Shown one piece after another: positions 34,985-43,514 of a stretch of 64,000 nt of DNA (its first letter is position 1; every line of letters starts with the position of its first letter). A program made the translations under genes and the position numbers. The DNA comes from Neobacillus driksii (GTDB taxonomy: Bacteria; Bacillota; Bacilli; Bacillales; Cytobacillaceae). Below the pieces are notes generated by a model, which worked only from the letters and a program-made list of their open reading frames with translations, had not been told where the DNA came from and did not search any database. Location: positions 1-64,000 of the forward strand of contig NZ_JACCBX010000003.1 in assembly GCF_013409995.1 (NCBI RefSeq), given 5' to 3'.

Positions 34985-35160
34985 AAAAACTGTCTACAGG
35001 ATTGTACACAGCAGCACGGAAAATCATGTATGCTTGGTATGCCCATTGTTCTTAACTTCATTCCAATACCGTACTCAAATAAACCTTCATTCATTATAAA
35101 AAATGAACAAGGCTGCACAGGAATGAAAATATCCAATTGATTGGATTAGTTAAGAACGAC
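34985..35160 (-). ncRNA. Possible structured RNA upstream of the MutS2-like gene
   Basis: On the minus strand GUUCUUAACU (from 35157) pairs perfectly with AGUUAAGAAC (ending 35048). Inside are CAUUCC/GGAAUG, a CCAAU-CA-AUUGG hairpin and a CCUUGUUCAUU/AAUGAAUGAAGG hairpin. A weak hairpin with seven T residues ends near 34985. No RNA family is recognised, and the call rests on folding by eye. Confidence 0.4.
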
Positions 35161-35287
35161 ACCTAACATACAACATACTCCCTTATTTAGAAAATATTGA
35201 CTCTTTTAAAGAATACAATAACCAGCAGTAATTGTCAAAATGAATTAATGTTAAACGATATCCCATTATTCGCTGTGTTAAACTGGG

Positions 35288-35663
35288 CTGTTGATTTGCG
35301 CTCCACTAAGGAAAGCTTCTTTGAATAATCATCGCAGTGGCAGGCGGTCTTTGCCTGTCACGAGGCGCTATGCTTTCCGCGGGCTCGCCCGTGAGCCTGT
35401 CTAGCTACAGCGCCTAGACCCTCGAGTCACTTCGGTCCTGACGATGAAGTCAAAGAGCGACTTCACCGCCAGGCCCTCCAGCGCTTGTCGGGTCTGAACA
35501 AGGCGCCTCCGCTTTTCCTTCTCCTCGGTCGTTCCGACCTGTGGGGTCTCACTCAGCTCGTGCATCCCGCAGGACTTTGAATTTACTCCCTCGAATAATC
35601 ACCGCACGAAGAAAATGCGATAGCATTTTTGAGGATCAAGCGCCTTCCGCTCTAATCAACAGG
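35288..35663. repeat. Dispersed repeat, copy B (376 bp) with a nested second element
   Basis: The ends CTGTTGATTT and AATCAACAG and the first 100 bp match copy A at 7337. From about 35400 to 35520 it carries a different GC-rich block, CTAGCTACAGCGCCTAGACC to GGCGCCTCCGCTTTTCC, with an internal GAAGTC-AAAGAGC-GACTTC hairpin. This looks like a second repeat family inserted into, or recombined with, the first. No supported ORF lies in it. Confidence 0.85.
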
Positions 35664-35811
35664 TTTAAAAATCATCAGTCTACTTTAACACAGCCTTATT
35701 ATATGCAGAATGTCAAAAATGTTTAACAATATCGACCTTCATTTGACTATTTCTTCATTTGTTTAACACTTATTATAAGAGTAGGTCAAATAAATAGAAC
35801 AGGTGGGAGAT

Positions 35812-36516
35812 ATGACTACGGATACTCAAACAGAGAACCTTCTTACCAATGAATTAATCGAACTTTTACATTCTGCCGGAAGGATTATTGAAGTAAAAAA
35901 AGGATCGTTTCTATTTCAAGAAGGACAGCCTGCTTCTGAAATGTACCTTATCCTTTCCGGACGGATACAAATATCAAAAATGAATGCCGAAGGGCAAGAG
36001 CTATATTTACGCCTATGTTCTGAGCATGACATAATTGGGGAGTTAACCCTTTTTACCGAGGATCCCCGTTATATTTTTAATGCCAGAGTAACGGAAGACG
36101 GGCAAGTGGCTGGCATACAGTTAGACTCCCTCGAAAAAGCTTTATTTCAAAACAGCAATTTAGGCTATCAGTTTATCAGGTGGATGAATGATCATATTAG
36201 GAGGACAATGACTAAATTCAGAGATCTAGTGCTCTTTGGAAAAAAAGGTGCTCTCTATTCTACCTTAATTCGACTTTCAAACAGTTATGGGTTGAGCAAA
36301 GAAGATGGAATACATCTCACGGTACCTATTACTATACAGGATTTAGCACATTTCTGTGGTACCGCAAGGGAAATCGTCAGCCGGATGCTGACTGAGTTGA
36401 AAAAGGAGAAGATAATTTCTATTAACCATAAAAAAATAATTATTCATAATGTCGATTTTCTTAAACGTGAAAATGATTGTGAAAACTGCCCAGTTTCCCA
36501 TTGTACGATTGACTAG
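35812..36516 (+). CDS. fnr: Anaerobic regulator Fnr (Crp/Fnr family)
   Basis: A 234-residue regulator. The N-terminal cyclic-nucleotide-binding-like barrel (to about 120) and a C-terminal winged helix (IQDLAHFCGTAREIVSRMLT) are clear. The C-terminus ends CENCPVSHC with cysteines at 223, 226 and 231, the C-x2-C-x4-C motif that ligates the [4Fe-4S] cluster in Bacillus Fnr, unlike the N-terminal cluster of E. coli FNR. It activates genes at TGTGA-N6-TCACA sites when oxygen is absent. ATG 35812 is preferred to GTG 35803 because the latter lies inside the RBS GGTGGGAG. Confidence 0.9.
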   Translation: MTTDTQTENLLTNELIELLHSAGRIIEVKKGSFLFQEGQPASEMYLILSGRIQISKMNAEGQELYLRLCSEHDIIGELTLFTEDPRYIFNARVTEDGQVAGIQLDSLEKALFQNSNLGYQFIRWMNDHIRRTMTKFRDLVLFGKKGALYSTLIRLSNSYGLSKEDGIHLTVPITIQDLAHFCGTAREIVSRMLTELKKEKIISINHKKIIIHNVDFLKRENDCENCPVSHCTID

Positions 36517-36611
36517 ATCGCACATTGCCAGTAAAAAGCTAGTTTGTTCACGGAATGTCCACATCTTTTTACAAAAAACTTCTTTATCTTTATAGGTAGG
36601 AGGGAGAAATC

Positions 36612-37211
36612 ATGAAAAAAATCTATCTTATATGTAGCTTGGCAGTGTTCCTATTGATTACGGCTGGAATTTCTTTTTTTCTCATTCGAGATGCAAGTGC
36701 TAAAGTACCAGTTAATATCACTTTAGTGAACCAAAATGGAGAAACATTCAATTTTGGAGAAGATAAAAAACTAAAACTTGTGGAATTTATTTATACGAAT
36801 TGTCCGGATATTTGCCCCACCACTACCCAAAAGATGGTGCAATTAAAGAATGATTTAGAAAAAAGCAATGTTTTCGGAAAAGAAATTGAGTTTGTTACGA
36901 TTACCATTGACCCATACCGAGACACACCTGGAGTGTTACAAAAATATATGAACGCTTTTGAAATTCCTAATTCCAACAATTGGATTTTCCTAACGGGTGA
37001 CCCGGAAAATATCAAAGCTGATCAGAAAAAGATTAGGGAAGTTGCAGAATCACTGCAGTTTCAATACAAAGACCCTGGTAATGGTCAATTTGTTCATACA
37101 TCCTTTACCTATTTGATTGATGAAAATAATAAATACATTTCTAAGTTCCCAATGGGAGAAGAGTTTGATAAGCAGGAAGTCTATAAAGAGATTATGGATG
37201 AAATTGAATAA
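36612..37211 (+). CDS. SCO1/SenC family copper chaperone
   Basis: A 199-residue membrane-anchored thioredoxin-fold protein. An N-terminal hydrophobic anchor (residues 4-24) is followed by CPDIC (C64, C68) and the later VHTSF with His162, the three copper ligands of SCO proteins. It delivers copper to the CuA site of cytochrome oxidase or other cupro-enzymes on the outer membrane face. It lies about 100 bp downstream of fnr. RBS GGAGGGAGAAATC precedes the ATG. Confidence 0.9.
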   Translation: MKKIYLICSLAVFLLITAGISFFLIRDASAKVPVNITLVNQNGETFNFGEDKKLKLVEFIYTNCPDICPTTTQKMVQLKNDLEKSNVFGKEIEFVTITIDPYRDTPGVLQKYMNAFEIPNSNNWIFLTGDPENIKADQKKIREVAESLQFQYKDPGNGQFVHTSFTYLIDENNKYISKFPMGEEFDKQEVYKEIMDEIE

Positions 37212-37220
37212 GAGAATATA

Positions 37221-37255
37221 AAAAAGCGGTTAGTCCTTGGGATTAATCGCTTTTT
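37221..37255 (+). terminator. Terminator of the SCO gene
   Basis: AAAAAGCGGTTAGTCC and GGATTAATCGCTTTTT form a long hairpin, convergent with the next small gene. Confidence 0.85.
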
Positions 37256-37264
37256 AATACCTAT

Positions 37265-37399
37265 TTAATTCACGGAAGAAGGATACTTTTTTATTTGCTG
37301 TAGAGATAATAGGTAGTTGGACTTGGGTTTTGTTAAACTTGCTTTTATTCCCGCCTGTTTTAACTTATTTACGAGTTCAGTAAGTTGCTTTTTCGACAT
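37265..37399 (-). CDS. Small basic protein (44 residues)
   Basis: Not recognised. The ATG follows AGGTGAGAAGT. The product MSKKQLTELVNKLKQAGIKA is Lys-rich and predicted to be helical in the first half. It has no cysteines and no membrane segment. It lies between the SCO and ABC-F genes on the opposite strand. Confidence 0.55.
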   Translation of the reverse strand: MSKKQLTELVNKLKQAGIKASLTKPKSNYLLSLQQIKKYPSSVN

Positions 37400-37612
37400 A
37401 CTTCTCACCTACTTTATTCTTTCAATACTTCTTTAAATAATTCTACAACAAAAATATGAATAAAGTGTGAAAACTAGGAAAAAAAATTAGAAAAATTTTC
37501 TGCATTTTATTTTATATTCTCCTATTAAAATGTTCCATTCAACAAAGAATTCGCTCTTCACCTATTTTAATGGTATAATTAGTAGATATTTTGCTGTTGG
37601 AGGATATTATAG

Positions 37613-39235
37613 ATGATAACTGTTAGTAACGTAAGTTTAAGATATGGTGACCGTAAGTTATTCGAAGACGTAAACATTAAATTTACTCCTGGAAATTGCT
37701 ATGGTCTAATTGGCGCAAACGGCGCAGGAAAATCAACATTTTTAAAAATTCTTTCTGGAGAAATTGAATCTCAAACCGGAACGATTCAGCTTGGTCCAAA
37801 CGAACGGATGGCAGTACTAAAACAGAACCATTTTGAATACGAAGAACACGAAGTTCTAAAGACCGTTATTATGGGGCATGCAAGACTATTTCAAGTAATG
37901 CAAGAAAAAGATGCCATTTACATGAAGGAAAATTTCACTGATGAGGATGGAATGAAAGCGGCTGAGCTTGAAGGTGAATTTGCTGAATTAAATGGATGGG
38001 AAGCAGAACCAGAAGCAGCTATTCTATTAAAGGGTCTAGGAATCGGCGAAGACCTCCATTATAAGAAAATGGCTGAATTAACTGGTTCAGAAAAGGTAAA
38101 GGTTCTTCTTGCGCAGGCCCTGTTTGGCAGACCTGATGTATTACTTCTGGATGAGCCGACGAACCACTTAGATATTAAGGCGATTCAATGGTTAGAAGAG
38201 TTCCTAATTAACTTTGAAAATACAGTCATTGTCGTATCACATGACCGTCATTTCTTAAATAAAGTTTGTACTCATATTGCTGATTTAGACTTTGGAAAAA
38301 TTCAAATTTATGTTGGTAACTATGATTTCTGGTATGAATCAAGTCAGCTAGCTTCAAGACTGACTTCTGATGCCAACAAAAAGAAGGAAGAGAAAATTAA
38401 AGAGCTTCAGGCTTTTATTGCTCGATTTAGTGCAAATGCTTCTAAGTCAAAGCAGGCTACTTCTCGGAAGAAGTTATTAGATAAAATTACGCTAGACGAC
38501 ATTCGACCTTCCTCCCGTCGCTATCCATTCGTAGGGTTTACACCTGAACGAGAAATTGGAAATGATTTATTAATGGTTGAAGGATTAACAAAAACAATTG
38601 ATGGCGTAAAAGTCCTTAATAACGTAAGCTTTTTTATGAACAAAGGTGATAAAATTGCTCTTGTTGGACCGAATGAAGTTGCGAAAACAACTCTTTTCAA
38701 AATACTAATGGGTGAAATGGAAGCTGACAGCGGTACCTTCAAATGGGGTATTACCACTTCTCAAGCCTATTTCCCTAAGGATAACTCCGAGTATTTTGAA
38801 AACAGCGAATTGAATCTGGTTGATTGGCTTCGCCAGTTCTCTCCAAAAGATGAAAGTGAGAGTTTCTTACGCGGTTTTCTAGGGAGAATGCTGTTTTCTG
38901 GTGAAGAAGTGCTTAAGAAAGCAAGTGTTCTATCAGGAGGAGAAAAAGTTCGTTGTATGCTTTCGAAGATGATGCTAAACGGAGCTAATGTTTTACTTCT
39001 TGATGAGCCTACAAACCATCTTGATTTGGAATCCATTACGGCATTAAACAATGGCTTGATAAACTTTAAAGGGTCCCTTATCTTTTCTTCACATGACCAT
39101 CAGTTTATCCAAACCATTGCTAACCGGGTATTCGAATTAACTCCAAATGGATTAGTCGATAAACAAATGACTTACGATGAATATCTTGAAAATAGTGAAA
39201 TTCAAAAACAAGTTGCAGAGATGTATAATCAATAA
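37613..39235 (+). CDS. ABC-F family ATPase (YkpA/YbiT type)
   Basis: A 540-residue protein with two ABC domains and no membrane segment, typical of ABC-F ribosome-associated factors. Domain 1 has GANGAGKST and LLLDEPTNHLD. Its signature is ELTGSEKVKV rather than the usual LSGGE. Domain 2 has a Walker A of GPNEVAKTT rather than GxNGAGKS/T, with SVLSGGEKVR and LLLDEPTNHLD intact. The linker (about 245-290) is Lys-rich and helical. The usual role is translation-factor-like action at the ribosome E site. ATG follows TTGGAGGATA. Confidence 0.88.
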   Translation: MITVSNVSLRYGDRKLFEDVNIKFTPGNCYGLIGANGAGKSTFLKILSGEIESQTGTIQLGPNERMAVLKQNHFEYEEHEVLKTVIMGHARLFQVMQEKDAIYMKENFTDEDGMKAAELEGEFAELNGWEAEPEAAILLKGLGIGEDLHYKKMAELTGSEKVKVLLAQALFGRPDVLLLDEPTNHLDIKAIQWLEEFLINFENTVIVVSHDRHFLNKVCTHIADLDFGKIQIYVGNYDFWYESSQLASRLTSDANKKKEEKIKELQAFIARFSANASKSKQATSRKKLLDKITLDDIRPSSRRYPFVGFTPEREIGNDLLMVEGLTKTIDGVKVLNNVSFFMNKGDKIALVGPNEVAKTTLFKILMGEMEADSGTFKWGITTSQAYFPKDNSEYFENSELNLVDWLRQFSPKDESESFLRGFLGRMLFSGEEVLKKASVLSGGEKVRCMLSKMMLNGANVLLLDEPTNHLDLESITALNNGLINFKGSLIFSSHDHQFIQTIANRVFELTPNGLVDKQMTYDEYLENSEIQKQVAEMYNQ

Positions 39236-39242
39236 AGTAACA

Positions 39243-39274
39243 GAAAAGCGAGCATTCGATGCCCGCTTTTCTTT
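39243..39274. terminator. Bidirectional terminator
   Basis: GAAAAGCG-AGCA and TGC-CCGCTTTTC arms lie between the convergent ABC-F and YuzL-like genes. Confidence 0.8.
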
Positions 39275-39275
39275 A

Positions 39276-39407
39276 TTAGTCTTTCTTTTGTTTTCTGCGT
39301 GATGAAGAAGCTTCTCTTGTACCTGTCTCTGTTGTTGTTGTTCCTTGGCCTTCTACTTGTGGTGAAGCTAAGCCAATAGTGGATGGATCTTTTTTACGCT
39401 TTCCCAT
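39276..39407 (-). CDS. YuzL-like small protein (43 residues)
   Basis: A small basic protein. MGKRKKDPSTIGLASPQVEG then QGTTTTETG and a Lys/Arg-rich end resembles the YuzL family of spore formers. The ATG follows a strong AAGGAGGTG. The function is unknown. Confidence 0.65.
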   Translation of the reverse strand: MGKRKKDPSTIGLASPQVEGQGTTTTETGTREASSSRRKQKKD

Positions 39408-39506
39408 TGTAACACCTCCTTCTTTAGTTTTTGAAGTTAATCGTGAGTTATACAGAATAATTCACTGAAACTTTGGCATGATAATCTACAGGAGGAGGTG
39501 TTTTGT

Positions 39507-39749
39507 ATGGCAAGAATTGGAGTAGAAGAATCCTTAACAGATGTTCTAGAAGCATTAAGGGAAAAGGGACATGATGTAGTTCAACTTAGACAGGAATCCG
39601 ATGCACAAAATTGCGATTGCTGTGTTGTAACTGGCTTAGATTCAAATGTTATGGGAATGCAGGATACCTTTACAAAAGGTTCGGTTATTGAAGCTAATGG
39701 GATGAGTGCAGATGAAGTATGCCAACAGGTAGAAAGCAGACTTCAATAG
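39507..39749 (+). CDS. YkuS/UPF0180 family protein
   Basis: An 80-residue protein. [20 protein letters not shown] and [19 protein letters not shown] match the UPF0180 (B. subtilis YkuS) family, whose function is unknown. ATG 39507 follows GGAGGAGGTG. It is monocistronic with a terminator. Confidence 0.88.
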   Translation: MARIGVEESLTDVLEALREKGHDVVQLRQESDAQNCDCCVVTGLDSNVMGMQDTFTKGSVIEANGMSADEVCQQVESRLQ

Positions 39750-39786
39750 GTTCAAACAACATAGGACAATGATGGATTAATACTTA

Positions 39787-39812
39787 AAACTGCCGCCCAG
39801 GCAGTTTTTTTC
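39787..39812 (+). terminator. Terminator of the ykuS-like gene
   Basis: AAACTGCC and GGCAGTTT arms followed by TTTT. Confidence 0.85.
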
Positions 39813-39892
39813 TTATTCAATACTTTTAGGAAGAATATTCATTCGGTATAATGATAAAAGACACTTTGATAGATTTTGAGAGGAAGTATTGA

Positions 39893-40675
39893 ATGAAGAA
39901 CCCTATTCTTGTTGGTTTGGTCATTTTTATGTTAATTGCCCTATCGGCATGTTCAACCAAAGACTCCCAACAGTCAGAACCAGTAGAACTAACCATTTCT
40001 GCTGCAGCCAGCCTTAATGAAGTATTAATTGAAATCAAAAAGAGTTTCGAGAACGAAAATCCTCAGATAAAACTTTTATATAATATTGGTGGTTCTGGTG
40101 CATTGAAACAACAGATTCTCCAGGGAGCACCCGTTGATCTTTTCCTCTCCGCTGCACATGACCCCTTTAATGAGCTAGCCCAAAAAGGATTTATTGATAA
40201 ACAAACTCAGGTTGATTTATTAGGTAACCAACTTGTTTTGGTCACCAACAAAGAAAATCCTGCGAACATAAACGGATTTTCGGATTTAAAGCTTAGCCAG
40301 ATTAATAAAATTGCCATTGGTATACCAGAATCTGTTCCAGCAGGAAAATATGCAAAACAAACACTCGAAAATCTCGGTCTTTGGGGACATCTCGAACCAA
40401 TTGTTATTCAAACAAAAGATGTTAGGCAGGCTCTCACTTATGTAGAAACAGGAAATGTTGATGCAGGTATTGTATATATGACAGACGTATATGTATCTGA
40501 TAAAGTAAAAATTGTCGCAACTGCAGATGAACAAACCCATGATTCGATTATCTACCCTGCAGGCATTTTAAAATCGTCAGCTAATAAAAAAGAGGCTGAA
40601 CTATTTTTATCTTACTTACAAGGGAAAACAGCAAAAACTATTTTTGAAAAATACGGTTTTATAGTATTGGATTGA
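39893..40675 (+). CDS. modA: Molybdate ABC transporter binding lipoprotein ModA
   Basis: A 260-residue lipoprotein with signal MKNPILVGLVIFMLIALSAC. The mature part has LTISAAASLNEVLIEIKKSF and GSGALKQQILQGAPVDLFLS, the oxyanion-binding ModA pattern, and ends KTIFEKYGF. It binds molybdate (or tungstate) outside the membrane. It is coupled to modB by an ATGA-type overlap. Supply of molybdate fits the two molybdoenzymes in the window. Confidence 0.9.
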   Translation: MKNPILVGLVIFMLIALSACSTKDSQQSEPVELTISAAASLNEVLIEIKKSFENENPQIKLLYNIGGSGALKQQILQGAPVDLFLSAAHDPFNELAQKGFIDKQTQVDLLGNQLVLVTNKENPANINGFSDLKLSQINKIAIGIPESVPAGKYAKQTLENLGLWGHLEPIVIQTKDVRQALTYVETGNVDAGIVYMTDVYVSDKVKIVATADEQTHDSIIYPAGILKSSANKKEAELFLSYLQGKTAKTIFEKYGFIVLD

Positions 40676-41346
40676 TGATTATGTTTACTAGTGAATTCTG
40701 GTACCCTCTTAAATTCTCTCTCGAAGTTGCAGCAATATCTGTTATTATAGTGAGTTTTTTGGGCGTTTTTTTTGCCAGACTATTATACAACAAGAAATTC
40801 AAAGGAAAAATGCTTCTAGAAACTTTCCTTATGCTCCCTATTGTTCTGCCGCCTACGGTTATAGGATTTTTATTGATCTACTTTTTCGGAAGAAATAGCC
40901 CAATTGGTGCTTTTATTGAAGGTTTTTTTCAACATTCCATCATGTTTACTCCTTGGGCAGCCATTATCGCATCGACCACAGTTGCTTTTCCACTTATGTA
41001 CCAAGCAGTAAAATTAGGCTTTCAATCGGTGGATAAAGATATTGAAGATGCAGCAGGGGTTGATGGTGGAAGCAGAATGAAGGTATTCCTATTCGTTTCC
41101 TTGCCATTGACACTTCCCTCAATTATCTCTGGACTGATTATGAGCTTTGCCCGGGCACTTGGTGAATTCGGAGCCACTTTAATGTTTGCTGGAAATATAC
41201 CTGGAAAAACACAAACCGCACCAACTGCGATATACGTGGCAATGGAATCTGGTAACATGGGTTTAGCCTGGGCATTCGTTTTATCAATGGTCATCATTTC
41301 ATTTCTTATGTTATTGATTTCAAATATCATACAAAAAAAGCCATGA
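40675..41346 (+). CDS. modB: Molybdate ABC transporter permease ModB
   Basis: A 223-residue permease with about five membrane segments. The cytoplasmic loop EDAAGVDGGSRMKVFLFVSL is the EAA motif that contacts the ATPase, and MSFARALGEFGATLMFAG is a ModB hallmark. The ATG overlaps the modA stop (TGATG). No modC ATPase follows; a terminator ends the operon, as I recall also for the B. subtilis yvgLM pair. Confidence 0.9.
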   Translation: MIMFTSEFWYPLKFSLEVAAISVIIVSFLGVFFARLLYNKKFKGKMLLETFLMLPIVLPPTVIGFLLIYFFGRNSPIGAFIEGFFQHSIMFTPWAAIIASTTVAFPLMYQAVKLGFQSVDKDIEDAAGVDGGSRMKVFLFVSLPLTLPSIISGLIMSFARALGEFGATLMFAGNIPGKTQTAPTAIYVAMESGNMGLAWAFVLSMVIISFLMLLISNIIQKKP

Positions 41347-41371
41347 AGAGGTGTTCTCTCCGTGGCTTTTT
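41335..41371. terminator. Bidirectional terminator between modB and the DD-carboxypeptidase
   Basis: AAAAAGCCA and TGGCTTTTT arms lie between convergent genes. Confidence 0.75.
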
Positions 41372-41376
41372 ACAGT

Positions 41377-42519
41377 TTATTGTTTTTTTACCCATCTTTT
41401 TCTTACTCCAATCAGCAGTCCCGCGAATGCAAATACAATAATTCCATAAAAAATATTAATACTGCTCTTTTCACTTGATAGCAGTTTTTCCTTTGTCACC
41501 TTTATTGGCTTTGGTTCTTTTACTTCAAGTTGTATGGATTGTGAGACTTGACCGTTGTTTACTATTTCAAGCATTCCTTGCTCAGAAATGCTTTCTTCAG
41601 AAGTATTGACGTGCTCCGTAACAACAATATCATTTTTAGAATAATATTCTTTTTTATGAATAGTAAATAGCTCGTTTTGTTTGATAATACGATGTTTAAA
41701 ACTAGAAAAACCGTATTCCATCAGCTTTACAGTGTCGTTATACGAAGCCTTACTGCTATCCGCTTTTAAGACAATTGCAGTCAGCTTTAAATTTTCATTT
41801 TCCGCTGTTGTTGCCAATGTATGCTTTGATTCATTTACAAAACCTGTTTTTCCGCCTGTAATACCATCTACAGGAATTTCGCCTTTTAACAGACGATGAT
41901 GAGTAAGCAGTTTCGTTTCCCACGATTCACCAATCCACTCTAGCTCTATTGTTCCAAAAATCTCTTTAAAAACAGGGTTCTTCATTGCATAATTCGTGAT
42001 TAAAGCTAAATCTAGTGCCGTTGTATAATGATTTTCATTAAATAATCCATTTGGATTGGTAAAATGGGTATTACTAACACCGATTTTCTCAACTAAATAC
42101 TTATTGATTTTGTCAGCAAACAGTTCAACCGATCCATCTAAATGTTCTGCGATTGCTACAGCAGCGTCATTCCCTGAGTTAATTAACATTCCTTGAATCA
42201 GCTTTTTTAAAGGCACCCTTTCCCCTTCAACTAAATAAACTCTAGTCCCTTCTTCCTTTACCGCCCTAGCACTTACTGTGACAACATCATCTATATTTCC
42301 ATTTTCAATTGCATAAATAGCTGTCGCAATTTTCGTCAAACTAGCAGGGTATAATCTTTCATTACTATTTTTACTATATAAAATGGCACCTGTTTCTGAA
42401 TCTACTAGTACGGCAGCTTCACTTTTAATCTCTAGGGGCGGTTTTTCTGCTGCGTATACGTTAACTTGGTTTGATAAAATGAGCATTAAGATAATAAAAA
42501 ATGAGACTAATTTTGACAA
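41377..42519 (-). CDS. D-alanyl-D-alanine carboxypeptidase (penicillin-binding protein)
   Basis: A 380-residue low-molecular-weight PBP. Signal peptide with a VYA-AEK cleavage site, SLTK active site (S60), SGN (INSGNDAAVA) and KTG (GITGGKTGF) motifs of the peptidase S11 domain. The C-terminal part (about 265-350) is a PBP5_C-like domain followed by a membrane anchor and basic tail. It trims the stem peptide of peptidoglycan. TTG 42519 is preferred on spacing from AAGGATG; the ATG at 42528 abuts that RBS. Confidence 0.88.
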   Translation of the reverse strand: MSKLVSFFIILMLILSNQVNVYAAEKPPLEIKSEAAVLVDSETGAILYSKNSNERLYPASLTKIATAIYAIENGNIDDVVTVSARAVKEEGTRVYLVEGERVPLKKLIQGMLINSGNDAAVAIAEHLDGSVELFADKINKYLVEKIGVSNTHFTNPNGLFNENHYTTALDLALITNYAMKNPVFKEIFGTIELEWIGESWETKLLTHHRLLKGEIPVDGITGGKTGFVNESKHTLATTAENENLKLTAIVLKADSSKASYNDTVKLMEYGFSSFKHRIIKQNELFTIHKKEYYSKNDIVVTEHVNTSEESISEQGMLEIVNNGQVSQSIQLEVKEPKPIKVTKEKLLSSEKSSINIFYGIIVFAFAGLLIGVRKRWVKKQ

Positions 42520-42734
42520 TTTCAACATCCTTATTTTTCATTTATCATCTGATTTTATCAAAATATCATAGGAAGTAAATATTTATAGATGAACTGTTAT
42601 TCTACCGAAAAGAGTTTGGAGTTATATTGAAATAATTGTAATAAACTTAATTTGAAAAAATTTAAAAAAAGAGACAAGTTTCCCTCCCTTGTTTGCATAA
42701 ACATTAATTAGGACAAATTATTGGGGGGTTAATA

Positions 42735-43187
42735 ATGAAATTTTTAGTATTAAAAAAAGATACACTTGTCTTTATTTTAGTAACAGCTTTCCTACTCGTT
42801 ACTATTTCTGCTTGGTTTTTATTAAAAGCAGGAGATACCACAGTGTTTAATCAAACCGCTAATGAAGATATAAGAGAAATTCATATGGTGACTGTAGAGT
42901 ATAACAGTAAAACGAAGGACGGAAAGGAAATTGAAGTATACCGCTGGGATCCAGGTACGATTCAACTGAACACAGGAGAAAAAGTAAACTTATACATTAG
43001 TGGTGTTAATGGGGAAGAGCACCCATTCCATATTGAAGGTACTGACATTAAGGGTACAGTCAAAAAAGGTGAAGAAACAATGGTCCCTCTCCAAATTGAT
43101 AAAAAGGGTACCTATCGTTTAATTTGTGAAGTACATGGAGACAGAGACCATAATGGTCCAATGATTGCTGATATTATCGTCGATTAA
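42735..43187 (+). CDS. Membrane-anchored cupredoxin-domain protein
   Basis: A 150-residue protein with one N-terminal membrane segment (about residues 10-32) and an extracellular cupredoxin fold. HPFHIEG, then ICEVHGDRDHNGPM, gives candidate Cu ligands in a His...Cys-x2-His...Met arrangement. It could be a blue-copper electron carrier or a copper-binding oxidase-related protein. ATG follows TTGGGGGG. It is monocistronic; no partner enzyme is adjacent, though the SCO gene is 5 kb away. Confidence 0.78.
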   Translation: MKFLVLKKDTLVFILVTAFLLVTISAWFLLKAGDTTVFNQTANEDIREIHMVTVEYNSKTKDGKEIEVYRWDPGTIQLNTGEKVNLYISGVNGEEHPFHIEGTDIKGTVKKGEETMVPLQIDKKGTYRLICEVHGDRDHNGPMIADIIVD

Positions 43188-43514
43188 AAGCAGGAGTTTA
43201 TTCTCCTGTTTTTTTCATTCTTATTAGATGCCTGTTTCATAGGTTTTCACTATCAAGATGTTGATAACATCGTGTTTCTCCTATATAACAGAATGTATTT
43301 TTGTTCAAATAATTATAGTACAGACTTTTCGTATTTCGATATCCGTTCATAAAAAGTTCAAAAACAACCCCAAAAAACCCCTTAAAAACAAGACTTCACA
43401 ATATGTTAACAATATCTATGCTTTCTTTCACAAAAAATCTGTTACACTCTAGTTAAGAAATAACAGCAACACTGTTATATTAAATCTTACACAAACTTAC
43501 GAGGTGAAATAATC
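43188..43514. other. Intergenic region upstream of pflB
   Basis: 327 bp, AT-rich. After the cupredoxin gene terminator it has a small palindrome (GATGTTGATAACATC near 43256) and TAACAG/CTGTTA arms (43461-43477) in the pflB leader. No clean Fnr or Rex box is found, only half sites. Confidence 0.5.
43189..43217 (+). terminator. Terminator of the cupredoxin gene
   Basis: AGCAGGAG and CTCCTGTT arms followed by TTTTT. Confidence 0.75.

Noticed and set aside
34975..35094. 39-codon Cys-rich ORF on the minus strand in the structured intergenic region
   Set aside because: No ribosome binding site before its ATG, and it overlaps the predicted stems. Kept only as part of the RNA candidate.
43390..43440. 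Fnr or Rex site upstream of pflB
   Set aside because: Only TTCACAA-type half sites occur; neither consensus is met over its full length.
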